In this document: one piece after another, positions 51,874-61,537 of the stretch
Layout: each line of letters starts with the position of its first letter
How positions within the stretch are numbered: position 1 is the stretch's first letter
From: Euborellia annulipes
Lineage: Eukaryota > Arthropoda > Insecta > Dermaptera > Anisolabididae
DNA length: 64,000 nt
Direction: 5' to 3'
Assembly: GCA_023213315.1 (NCBI GenBank)
Contig: JAKCPI010010567.1
Location: 1 to 64,000 of the forward strand
Translations under genes and position numbers: made by a program
Notes under the pieces: model-generated
What the model saw: only the letters and a program-made list of their open reading frames with translations
What the model was told of the DNA's origin: nothing
The model's database searches: none

Positions 51874-54800
51874 GATGATGTCATGGAATTGCCATGGATA
51901 CACTAACTTCAGGGACTCAGACATGTATGACGACATTGGAAGAAATAACGAATATAGTATAATATGTCTAAATGAAACATGGCTCACATCAAGACCTGCG
52001 CTGGATGAAACCTGGGAAAAAAAAGTTTAATATGTTTTATGTTCCTGCTAAAAAAGAAAAATCAAGAGGTAGGGCTAGCGGAGGCCTCTTAGTTTTCGTG
52101 AAAAAACAGTACCACGTGAAGGTTTTGGAAGAACACTATCTCTGGCTTATCATGAGAATAAAAATCAAGAACATGCCATTTATTCTGGGCTTCCTATATT
52201 TGCCCCCCTCCGACAATATTGGATTCTGTTTGGACTTATTGAGGGACGCACTGGGGGAGGCTTTGAATTCTGAATTTGTAATGCTCGTCGGGGATTTTAA
52301 TGCTCGAATTGGACTTCTGAATCAGGGTGATGATGATCTGACAAATCGTCTGATGATAAGCCCAACGAGAACAACAATGGATACCACCGTCAACGCTAGG
52401 GGCAGAGCACTGGTAGAGTTCATGGAGGAGAATGGCATGATGGTGATAAATGGCAGAACGATGAGCGACACACCCGCGAGACCAACATTCATTGGAAACC
52501 AGGGACGATCGACGATAGATTTGGCTTGGATAGGCATCTCGCTTGCGGAGCTCATTGAGGATTCGTATGTGCTGGACTCTGTACTGGATTCAGACCATTT
52601 TCCTTATGTGATCTCGATCTCTGGGGACGAAATTTTGGACAGCCCGTCAAATAGTAATTTGAAAGGAACCATCGAAAAATTTGTCTGGAAGCAGGAGCTG
52701 AATAATGCTTTCAAAGCATGTACAAGCGATAACCTGGATCTCTCCTTGATTTACACAAATAGTGAAGAGGATAATTATCAACACCTAGTCGGCGCTCTGA
52801 AACAAACAGCTCGTGAGCTAAACCTAAGGAGGGAGTACTTGGTGGGGAGTGGGGGACCTAGGAGGAGAGGTTGGTTCAGCGCTGACTGCTGTAGGGCCAA
52901 AAAGGAAATGCATGCAAAATACAGGGTTTGCAAAAAATTTCTCTTCGTCGAGCCGTATATGTCGAGCTACATCGAGTCTAAGAAGGAGTACAAAGAACTA
53001 ACCAAGATTAACAAGAAAAACTACTTCGCCGAGATTACCGCAAGATTCTCTAACTTAAAAAACCCTGGGGAGTTCTGGAGCACGTTTAGAAGTTTGTCCA
53101 GAGGCAGAGCGATCGATAACGTCATCGACTTGAAGATCTGGCATGATCATTTCACCAGAGTGTTTAGGTTGAAGAGTGTTTTTGTCCATGCTTATAGATG
53201 TGGAGTCGGCCATCCATTCCTGGATAGACCAATTGAACTGGCAGAGCTGGAAGTGGTACTCAAGAATTGCAAAAACGGAAAATCACCGGGCCCGGATGGT
53301 ATCCCCAACGAGTTTCTTAAAAACCTTGATTCACGAGGAAAAAGTTTTGTATTGAAATTATTTAACAAGATTCTTGTAAGCGAAAAGATACCAAAAGCAT
53401 GGTCGGAAACTCACATAATACTTCTGCACAAGAAGGAGACCTTACGGTGCCAGATAATTACAGAGGAATATCCTTAATGAACACAATCGCCAAAGTTTTT
53501 AGTTCTACCCTAACCCATAGAATTGCAACCTGGGCAGAAGAAGGAAATAAAATACCTGAGTGTCAGTCTGGATTTCGGAGTGGACGTGGATGTACGGATA
53601 ACCTGTTTGTGCTGTCTGCTGTTGTGGGCTCTCACCTCAGACTCAAAAAAAGAAAGATCTACGCCGCTTTCATCGACTTCAAAAAAGCATTTGATACAGT
53701 GAATCACGAGCTCTTATGGGAAAAATTGTACCACTTGGGACTTAGCGAAAAACTGATTCGTATTATCAGCAACTTATATCGTGACGCCAGAGCCCAGGTC
53801 AGAATTAACAACATTTGCTCAGATCCCATAAAGATTGAGCGGGGTGTTCTGCAGGGGGATCCTTTGAGCCCGCTTCTTTTCAATCTGTTCACGGCTGACC
53901 TACCGGAGTTCCTATCGAATACAGCTCAGGGAGTGGCCCTAGACTCACATACTTACATCACTTCCCTCATGTACGCGGACGACCTTGTGATACTGAGTGA
54001 CACGCCGAGAAAACTACAAAAATTGTTGGAGACATTGGAATCATACTGTAGCAAGAATCATCTGACAGTCAATACAAACAAATCAAAAATTCTGATATTC
54101 AGGCGTTCTGGGAGATACGAAAAAGACCTCAGGTTTACATTCAAACTCCAAGCATTAGAAATAGTGAACGAGTATACATATCTCGGTATCGTTCTCAGCT
54201 CATCGGGTCTTTTTCGCAGAGCAGCGAAGCATATGACCAGCAAAACCAACATAGCTATGGCAAGAATAAGAAGCGTTATTAAAAGATCTGGTACGAGCGA
54301 CTATGGGGCTACTTTTAGAATCTACGAGTCAACTGTTTTAAGCGTTCTGCTCTATGCGGCGGAAATATGGGGCCTAAACTATGAAAAAATATTGGAATGT
54401 AGCCAGGTGAAGTTCTTCAAGTCCCTGTTTCATCTCAATATATCCACACCGGGTCACGTCATCCGGTGCGAGTTCCTGCGACCGAGGTTGATCACGCACG
54501 TGTTTAGGAGAGCACTGTTGTGGGTGACCAAACTGATGGCCATGGGCCCTAATAGACTCCCTCGTTTGTGCTTTGAGAGACTACGCCTGCTGAGTGAAAT
54601 AGAGGGAATGGATACCAGGTACAACTGGGTAGCGCAGATGAGGGGATACTTCTTGCTCATGGATAAAGAAGATCTATGGAGAGCCCAGGACGGTGAATTG
54701 CTCAAAAAAAATGCAAACAGCCTAATAAACGAACTCCAAACTTACTACTATAGATTGGATATTGAGAGAGCAAACAACTCTGAATATTGCCCAATGTACG

Positions 54801-55174
54801 AATTATTTAACTACAACCACAACAGAATTTTGAGCATGGGGGTCTCCAGAGCTAAACAGAGGGTCCTACATCAGGCTAGATTGAATAATGTGAGGTGTTT
54901 CAACTTCTCGGTGGGCGGGTCGTCTCATAGGATAGAGCCTGGATCCATGTGCGACATCTGCAACATGAAAGTGCAGGAAGATTTATACCACATCTTGGCG
55001 GAATGTCCGATGTACGAGCCCTTGAGAAGAGCCCATCTTGGCGGTCTGACGGAGCTGGGGAAGGAGGACATGTTAAAAACCTTGCTGCACCCCGAAGATG
55101 TTGACAGGATAAACGCCCTATATCTCTTTATGGAGGGAGCGATGAGGTTGAGAGCTTTCGCCTTGAATGAATAA
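51874..55174 (+). pseudogene. Retrotransposon ORF2 (endonuclease-RT), two frameshifts
   Basis: The frame starts with MMSWNCHGY at 51874 and has LNETWL, then shifts at an A8 run (52017-52024) into the frame open to 53477. It shifts again at 53425-53440, where one base is missing before GDLTVPDNYRG, into the frame ending at 55174. Endonuclease motifs: GDFNARIG (about 52289), STIDLAW, DSDHFPYV. RT motifs: KSPGPDGIP, NYRGISLMNT, FIDFKKAFDTVNH, GVLQGDPLSPLLFNLF and the catalytic YADD at 53972-53983. The C-terminal CDICNMKVQEDLYHILAECP is a CCHC knuckle. All catalytic motifs remain, so only two single-base changes break the gene. These could also be assembly errors. Confidence 0.85.
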
Positions 55175-55358
55175 GCCCTAGGCCCGAAAGAATGCTATGG
55201 AACCATCATCAATGTCATTACTCTGTTTGCATGTTAATTTTTTATTCTTTTTTTTTTCTATCAATTAAATATTATGTATGTATTACCAGAATTCCTGTAA
55301 AGAGCATTAGCTCAATGCAGTAAATAAATTATTATTATTATTATTATTATTATTAGAA

Positions 55359-55618
55359 TTATTGTCATTTTTCCCCTAATCTACACATTTTTCTTTTGTT
55401 TCCACTCAATTTGGAGAAAGAAAAAAATTTGTTAAAATATTATTGTTTTTTTAATCGTTTAATTTATTTCTTAAAAAAAAATTTCTTACCATCGTATAAA
55501 TTATGAAGAAAAAAATACAGATAAAAAGCTTGTCTTGTCTTAATAAATAAATATTAATGGATGCTGCTGTTGTTTAGAAAAGAAGGGGGAATCCCTGGAT
55601 GACAATTAAACATTTTTA
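55359..55618. other. AT-rich DNA
   Basis: No gene is seen. ACATTTTTA at 55610-55618 is the left target duplication of the SINE. Confidence 0.5.
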
Positions 55619-55895
55619 TGCCCACGGGGCGTGGTGTAGAGGTTAGCGTGCTAACCTCATATACCAAACGTCGCGGGTTCGGACCCCAGGCAGTCCGATG
55701 ATTTTATTTAAGCCATCTGGATACCAGATGACTTAAATAAAAATGCCTGGACCCTAATATATATAAATTCATAAATAACGGTTATCGTAAATGTCTTATA
55801 TGGCCTGAGCTGCCGAAAAGACAGTGTGAATGTGTGTGTGAGTGTGAGTGTGAATGAGAAAAAAGTGTGAATGTTTTTTTAAAAAAAAAAAAAAA
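55619..55895 (+). repeat. tRNA-derived SINE, full length with TSD
   Basis: A box in GGTGTAGAGGTTAGCGTGCT, B box in GCGGGTTCGGACCCCAGG, then the body with GGATACCAGATGACTTAAAT, the core TTATATGGCCTGAGCTGCCG and a TGTGAGTG-rich part, ending in an A tract. The exact 9-base duplication ACATTTTTA flanks it (55610-55618, 55896-55904). It is the best-defined member of the family, 277 bases, Pol III-transcribed by inference and dependent on a LINE. Confidence 0.85.
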
Positions 55896-55898
55896 ACA

Positions 55899-58100
55899 TT
55901 TTTACTTTCTCTTACCTATGTATATATGTAATATATATGGGGCATTCCACGCCAACTCGACCACTTCTGAACCCTACCATTTTTGATTTTGCTGAAACTT
56001 TGTCATCTTTTTGTACCCTATTGAAAACGTGTTTGAGAATTTTTTCAGATTTTACGACCCAGCCAAAAAAAAGTTATAGCATTTTCAAAAAACATCGATT
56101 TTTTTTTTTAAATAACCGTAAAACTGTCAAAAATTAACTTATCGGGACGATTTTTTTTTTGAAATTTTTGTCTTTAAATGTAGTTTTCAGAAAAAAATAT
56201 GACAAAATTTTACAGATTCATCTTGAACGTTTTTTTTGACATTTTCGTAAAAAAACAATAATTTCGGGATGAATGACACTTTTTTTTTAATTTTTTTTTT
56301 TTTATAAAAAACTTTGATTTTTTCTACAAATGCTCAGAAAATTTCAGAGTGGGATTATTTCGCGTTCTATTTTTTTTTATTTTTTGAAAAAAAAATTTTT
56401 TTTTCTCCGCTTATTTATCATGATGGTGCTCTTAAATTCTTCCAGGATTGACTGAGATTCTAGAAAATTGAAGAAAAATAATAATAATAATAGTTAGGGG
56501 TGATGAAAATCGAGAAAATTCCATTTATCCTGAAAAAATTAGAAATTAGTTGTGTATTCAACTACTGAAGTATTTGAAGCGTCAGGTAAAAGCTTAGAAA
56601 CCTGGGCGTAACTAGGGAGGTGCCGGGGGGCCTGGCCCTCCCCAGAGAGCTCCTTGCCCCAAGAAAAATTAAAGGGGGCCATGGGACCAGCCATCTTCCA
56701 GTGGGCCTGGAAAGCCCCATATTTTTTCAATTTTTCTTGGGGCAAGGAGCTCTCTGGGGAGGGCCAGGCCCCCCCCGGCACCCCTCTAGTTACGCCCAGG
56801 TTTCTAAGCTTTTACCTGACGCTTCAAATACTTCAGTAGTTGAATACACAACTAATTTCTAATTTTTTCAGGATAAATGGAATTTTCTCGATTTTCATCA
56901 CCCCTAACTATTATTATTATTATTTTTCTTCAATTTTCTAGAATCTCAGTCAATCCTGGAAGAATTTAAGAGCACCATCATGATAAATAAGCGGAGAAAA
57001 AAAAATTTTTTTTTTTCAAAAATAAAAAAAAAATAGAACGCGAAATAATCCCACTCTGAAATTTTCAGAGCATTTGTAGAAAAAATCAAAGTTTTTTATA
57101 AAAAAAAAAAAATTAAAAAAAAAAGTGTCATTCATCCCGAAATTATTGTTTTTTTACGAAAATGTCAAAAAAAACGTTCAAGATGAATCTGTAAAATTTT
57201 GTCATATTTTTTTCTGAAAACTACATTTAAAGACAAAAATTTCAAAAAAAAAATCGTCCCGATAAGTTAATTTTTGACAGTTTTACGGTTATTTAAAAAA
57301 AAAAATCGATGTTTTTTGAAAATGCTATAACTTTTTTTTGGCTGGGTCGTAAAATCTGAAAAAATTCTCAAACACGTTTTCAATAGGGTATAAAAAGATG
57401 ACAAAGTTTCAGCAAAATCAAAAATGGTCGGGTTCAGAAGTGGTCGAGTTGGCGTGGAATGCCCCATATATAGAGAGAAAGTATTGGTTTCATGTCAAAA
57501 ATTCGATGTCGAGATTTTGATGGATCTTTACGTTTTGAGGTCCCCTGAATCCAAAAAAGTGATTTTCGCGACATGGTCTGTCTGTCTGTGTGTCTGTGTG
57601 TCTGTGTGTGTGTGTTCAATTTTAAGCATGAAGGAATTGAGCTAGGAAGTTGAAATTTTATATTTAAGTTAGGCAGCCCCCGGGACCGGAAAAATAAGCT
57701 TTTAATCAAAATCGGCCAAAGGGTACTAGTACTTTACTGATGTACTTTTTCAGTTTTTTTCAATTTTCTCAAAATTCGCTCTAACGATTTTGATTAAAAT
57801 TCAAAAATCAATTATTTTTTAGATGCTCTTTCAAATGTATATTCTCGTTTTGCCCTCAAAATTGTTTGAAGCACACTTTACTCTTGTGCTTCATAGAAAA
57901 GATAGGAGAAATGGTTGCCATGGTAACAAAATATAAATATTTTCCCATACTTATAAATTTTACATCTTGAATTTTAATATATCGGCGGAAACTAAATATA
58001 TGTCGACACGAAAAATCTGGTGTGACAAGCACAGAACCCAACTTTCGATTACCGAAGGTAAGAGAAAGTTGTGTGCTGTGCGACAGTCACACCAGATTTT
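55899..58100 (+). repeat. Family H repeat split by the large palindrome
   Basis: The first 40 bases (ACTTTCTCTTACCTATGTAT) precede, and 57466-58100 follow, the palindrome at 55939-57465. The insertion hit the ATATAT part of the TA stem. The right part has all core blocks, a GTGTCT microsatellite and a full hairpin (CTGGTGTGACAAGCACAG to GTCACACCAG). Confidence 0.8.
55939..57465. repeat. 1.53-kb near-perfect palindrome (foldback element)
   Basis: GGGGCATTCCACGCCAACTC at the left and GAGTTGGCGTGGAATGCCCC at the right start arms of about 750 bases that are almost identical reverse complements. In the first 200 bases I see only isolated differences (ACCCTACC against ACCCGACC, TTTGTACCC against TTTATACCC). 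The centre near 56700 holds a hAT-like pair (CTGGGCGTAACTAGGG / CTAGTTACGCCCAG) with a short unpaired apex. ATATAT lies on both sides. Its frames on either strand mirror each other and are not genes. Confidence 0.9.
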
Positions 58101-58105
58101 TTTTT

Positions 58106-58344
58106 CTTTTTTAAAAATGTTGGCCTATCATCAACAAATGTGAAGTATGTGCCTGTCTGTTTGATCAAGATCCTTCCAAAACTCGCAGTCAAATTGAGAG
58201 GATTGATGCCTGTCTTCGTTTATTTATTTAGAGGGTTTTCATGCCGTAATTTAAAGAATAAAAGATATTTTTGGGAATAAATCGTGGTTTATTTTAGTAA
58301 ATAATAATACAAAAAAAAAAAAAAAATAATAATAATAATAATAA
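58106..58344. other. Spacer, no gene seen
   Basis: The region 58130-58280 is less AT-rich, with a short frame (58071-58280) of no recognisable content. Poly(A) at 58311-58326 and ATA repeats follow. Confidence 0.3.
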
Positions 58345-58470
58345 CCCTGACCTGTGGTCCAGGGCTAGTGCATAGGTTCTAATACCAAAGGTCAAGGGAG
58401 CCGGGATCTAAATGGCTTTTGATGACGAAAAAAATACAATAATAATAAGTTCAGGAAAAAAAAAAAAACT
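58345..58470 (+). repeat. tRNA-like SINE with core domain
   Basis: CCTGTGGTCCAGGGCTAGTG and CATAGGTTCTAATACC give a decayed head. AAATGGCTTTTGATGACGAA is the core, and an A run at 58458-58469 the tail. The head differs from the 55619 family. Confidence 0.5.
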
Positions 58471-58588
58471 CGAGTCCGTAAATACTCAAAAAGAGAGGCG
58501 CAATAAATTCCAGAAAATGTAGAATTTGCCCATTGTAAAGCATTGAGTTTTGTCCTGCCTTGTGAAAAATTTGTATTGTAGTTCCACG

Positions 58589-58929
58589 CACTAGCGTAAC
58601 GTTTTTTAGCTGCCCCCCCCCCCGCAAATTTTATTTCGGGCCCTATTATTAGACCATACAAAAAATATTTTTAAAATACCGTATATTCCTGAACCCTGAG
58701 GGTTCGGCCCTCTCAAAGAGAAATTTTCATTAAATTTTTTAACTTTTTTACCGGAGCTCTGAGGGACCCGGGCCCTCTCAAAGAGAAATTTTCATTATTT
58801 TTTTTTTTTATCTAAATTTTTCCGGTTTTATCGGAGCTACAGTTTTTTTAGCCCGGACCGGCCCGAGGGCCCCCAAGGTCCGGGGCCCCCCGCATCGCGG
58901 GGTCTGCGGGGGCGTACGTTACGCCACTG
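58589..58929. mobile_element. hAT MITE, TSD GTTCCACG
   Basis: The ends CACTAGCGTAACG and CGTTACGCCACTG are inverted with two changes, flanked by an exact duplication GTTCCACG (58581-58588, 58930-58937). Inside, AGGGCCCGGGTCC-type words and two copies of CTCTCAAAGAGAAATTTTCA. Non-coding. Confidence 0.85.
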
Positions 58930-58959
58930 GTTCCACGTAATAAAACACTTTAAAAAAAT

Positions 58960-59966
58960 TATATTTGAATGAGTACTTTTCATTCGATACCGCCAATAAA
59001 GTACTCATATGAGTAAAGTACTGAGTAAAAAAAGTACTAGTATCGAAACAAAAGTAGGGGAACGTAGGGTAAGCGAAGTAAGATGGGGTACCATAGTTAC
59101 TGGCTCTACTGGTGCAGCGATCAAGCTGCAAACGGTGGAAATAAGAAGTTGCTATGAAATTGTCACCCATTTTGAGTGAATAGTTTGCCTTGCAAGGAAT
59201 TTTTAAAGTGCTGTTATTTTTGTCGGAAAGTTTAGTTGCATCGGTCCTGTTTGATGCTCAAATATATTAAGTTACGTTTATATATGACTACATCTCTTTC
59301 TCTATTCCAGAGAAAAGTGTAGTTTTTTAGAGTTTCTTTGCATATATTACGATTGATTAAAAAGTCCCATTCGGCAATGGCGACCTTGATAACTTAAAAA
59401 CGCCTCGCCGGGGCAAGACGGAGAACTTTTTAAGGGACAAGATGGGGTTTAAGAAAACTGGGAAAATAGATCAGAAAAATAAACAGAAGGAGAAAACGAA
59501 AACTGTTGCTATTAAAAAAAAATCAAAAAACCTTAAAAGAAACATTCACACTCATCATCATCATCATCAAAAGAATCAGAGGCTGAATTATTTATTTTGG
59601 ATATTCATATTCTCAGTCTACTGAAGGATGGAAGTTCAACAAATGGGCTCACAATTCACGTACAGGTGAAGAAGATGAAGCCCGAAGTTACGCATCTTTG
59701 TCCTTTCCATCACGACCCCTGTCTTGTCCCAGCCAAGATGAAGTTCGGCACTTTGATTAAAAAAAAATTTTTTTAGGTTATTTGCAAAAAAAAGTTAATA
59801 AAACTGTTTTTATGCTATTGTAAACCTTAGTAGAGTACTAATACATGAAATTTTTCTTCTACGACTTAACCACTGTAATTATAAAGGCTATGAACCAAAC
59901 AAAATTAGCTACCCCGTCTTGCCCCATGTTCCCCTAAGTATCGATACTTTTTTCGTGCCCCTAGCT
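58960..59966. mobile_element. TATCGATA MITE split by a pogo-like element
   Basis: The left piece (GAATGAGTACTTTTCATTCG to CGAAACAAAAGTA) and right piece (AAGTATCGATACTTTTTTCG then TGCCCCTA) match the copy at 9365-9519. The insertion at 59057-59934 separates them. Confidence 0.65.
59057..59934 (+). pseudogene. pogo-like (Tc1/mariner) transposon remnant
   Basis: The ends GGGGAACGTAGGGTAAG and CTTGCCCCATGTTCCCC are inverted, with TA on both sides (59055-59056, 59935-59936), the Tc1/mariner target. The inside keeps a decayed transposase C-terminus: an SSSSSKESEAE acidic linker near 59560 and, in another frame at about 59627, GWKFNKWAHNSRTGEEDEA, which looks like the C-terminal zinc finger of pogo-type transposases (GW-x-C-x2-C-x-x-WAH-x-x-C) with its cysteines replaced. 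The DDE core is gone. The element is 878 bases long, non-autonomous and old. Confidence 0.55.
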
Positions 59967-60012
59967 GAAGCGGTTAGTAAGAAAATAACTAAAAATGTTT
60001 TAGTATACACAC

Positions 60013-60208
60013 CTTAAAGCAAAATTCAATTTTTTCTTGTAAAGTTCCACGTAATAAAACACTTAAATAGTACACCCAATTGTACATATCAATTTCTTTG
60101 AGATTGCTTCCAGAGAATACAATAAACATCCGATCAACCAACGAACCATAAACATCCAAACCATTATGCATAATATAAGCGAATCTCTTCCTGTCCATTG
60201 GTGTATAT
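60013..60208 (-). CDS. EFCAB1: Calaxin (EFCAB1)-like protein, upstream visible exon
   Basis: Acceptor TTTTGCCATAG (AG at 60209-60210), one split-codon base, then 65 codons to AAG with donor GTGTGT (60007-60012). The frame reads YTPMDRKRFAYIMHNGLDVY, then VDRMFIVFS, WVYYLSVLLRGTLQEKIEFC and FK. It lines up with the first EF-hand and the linker of calaxin, where D-R-x-x-F, M-x-x-R-x-F and W-x-x-x-L-S-x-x-L-R-G-x-x-x-E-K are typical. The loop SGSNLKEIDMYN has lost the usual acidic ligands. Phase shows that at least one more exon lies upstream, beyond the window, so the ATG inside this exon is not the start. The exon lies in GC-poor DNA between repeats. Confidence 0.8.
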
Positions 60209-60399
60209 CTATGGCAAAATAAAAAGAATCCTTTTATTTTTGTCTAGTGGCCGTATCATCACATTTGTTTGTTTGTTTGTTTGTTTTTAAACATAGTGTA
60301 CGTAGCTTACTTTCTTTAAATGATTATAAAATAAATAAATTCTAAACTACGTACACCATTTTTGTTTAGTTAAAAGATAAAATAAAATTGACGGGGAAA

Positions 60400-60465
60400 G
60401 CAGTCACTATTGATTAAACAAAAAAGACGTTTCGGCCATATTTATTGAACCATCTTTAGTAGTCT
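60400..60465 (-). other. CTAAAGATGG...GGCCGAAACGTC motif
   Basis: The minus strand reads CTAAAGATGGTTCAATAAAT then ATGGCCGAAACGTC, another member of the recurring signature, with the C-T-A-A-A-G-A variant of the first box. Confidence 0.4.
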
Positions 60466-60694
60466 AATCCTAACGTTTCTTGAAGAAGAAGAAGGATTCC
60501 TAATAGTCCATTTCATGTTTCAACAACATTCCTTGAGCAAAAAGTAAAATAGGGAGGTTAGGAGCTTTCTTGAGGAAGAGTTTATAGTCTATTTGTTATA
60601 TTTGTTTTTATAAATGTCAATTATATAAAACAGCAAATTAATTCTGCTTGTCAATTTTATTTATTTTGAATTAATTTTATTACATTGTCTTTTT

Positions 60695-61062
60695 ATTAGA
60701 GGAATTTTTAATCATAGACCTCATTTTTGTATTAAACAGTGGCGTAATGTACACCCCCGCAAACACCGCGATGCGGGGGGGGGCCCAGCCGGGCTAAAAA
60801 ACTGAATCTCCTCCGATTAAAAAAAAAAATTAATGAAAATTTGTCTTTGTAAGGGCCCGGGCCCTCAGGGTATACGGAATTTTAAAAATATTTTTTGTAA
60901 GGTCTAATAATGGGGCCCGAAATAAAGGTTGCGGGGGAGCCCAGCTAAAAAACATTACGCCACTGGTATTAAATATTTATTAAAACCTGTACAACGTTTC
61001 GACTGCTTATTTAATAAATATTTAATACAAAAATGTGGTCTATGATTAAAAATTCCTCTAAT
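60695..61062. repeat. Foldback P, copy 2, interrupted by a hAT MITE
   Basis: The ends GAGGAATTTTTAATCATAGA and TCTATGATTAAAAATTCCTC are inverted. The centre has ACAACGTTTCGACTGCTTAT as in the copy at 50061 but lacks its middle 150 bases. The MITE at 60737-60965 is inserted in the left arm. Confidence 0.75.
60737..60965. mobile_element. hAT MITE, TSD GTATTAAA
   Basis: The ends CAGTGGCGTAATGT and ACATTACGCCACTG are perfectly inverted, flanked by the exact duplication GTATTAAA (60729-60736, 60966-60973). Foldback P copy 1 preserves the empty site at 50097-50104. Same family as 58589. Confidence 0.85.
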
Positions 61063-61537
61063 AATAATATTTCAAACCACAAAAGCTTTAATAGACATAT
61101 TCGTGACAATTTCTTTTGTTTATACCCTCTGGTATATATTATCAATATACCGGGTGTTTCATAAGTCAGTTTACCGAGTAAGTGTATTTGTTAGAAGCAA
61201 ATAATAAATCAATTTTATTTATATTGTAATTTAATTGAAACTGAATTTACACTACACATAGATATGAATTTCCACGAACAGTGTCATTAAAAAAATATGG
61301 GCCTACGATGCCACCACTCCAAATACCAGCCATGCCTTTGATCCATGTTTCTGGTGTCTATGCTAGTCATAGCGTAGATACAGGCTCTGGCCAGGAATTC
61401 CGGCTCTCTTCTTCCTCTTCTTTTCTTCTCTTCATTCTCCTCTGCCTTTCCTTCTCCCTTAACCCAAATTCCATCCAGCCAATCCAGCAACTTTTCCCTT
61501 ACTTCCATAAAAAAAAAACCAAATTAACAATATCCTC
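61063..61537. other. Shared flank, then possible 5' region of the LINE
   Basis: 61063-61105 repeats the flank found after 50406. From about 61300 the DNA becomes GC-richer and pyrimidine-rich (TCTTCTTCCTCTTC), probably the 5' part or ORF1 remnant of the LINE whose ORF2 starts at 61538. A 91-codon frame (61281-61556) overlaps but has no recognisable domain. Confidence 0.35.

Larger units (their letters stand above)
50465..55358 (+). mobile_element. Non-LTR retrotransposon, nearly complete
   Basis: It has a GC-richer 5'UTR from about 50465, ORF1 (50949-51818), ORF2 (51874-55174) and a 3'UTR ending in TAAATAAATT and (ATT)n at 55329-55358, a simple-repeat tail rather than poly(A). ORF2 combines an APE-type endonuclease, reverse transcriptase and a C-terminal CCHC. 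I cannot settle the clade by eye; L2/CR1- or I-like groups are candidates. It lies in the 11.7-kb calaxin intron, in the opposite orientation to that gene. Confidence 0.85.

Noticed and set aside
51664..54705. Minus-strand frames within the retrotransposon
   Set aside because: They are antisense shadows of ORF1 and ORF2.
55937..57467. Mirror-image frames on plus and minus strands in the palindrome
   Set aside because: They are the same arm read twice, with no recognisable domain or codon bias.
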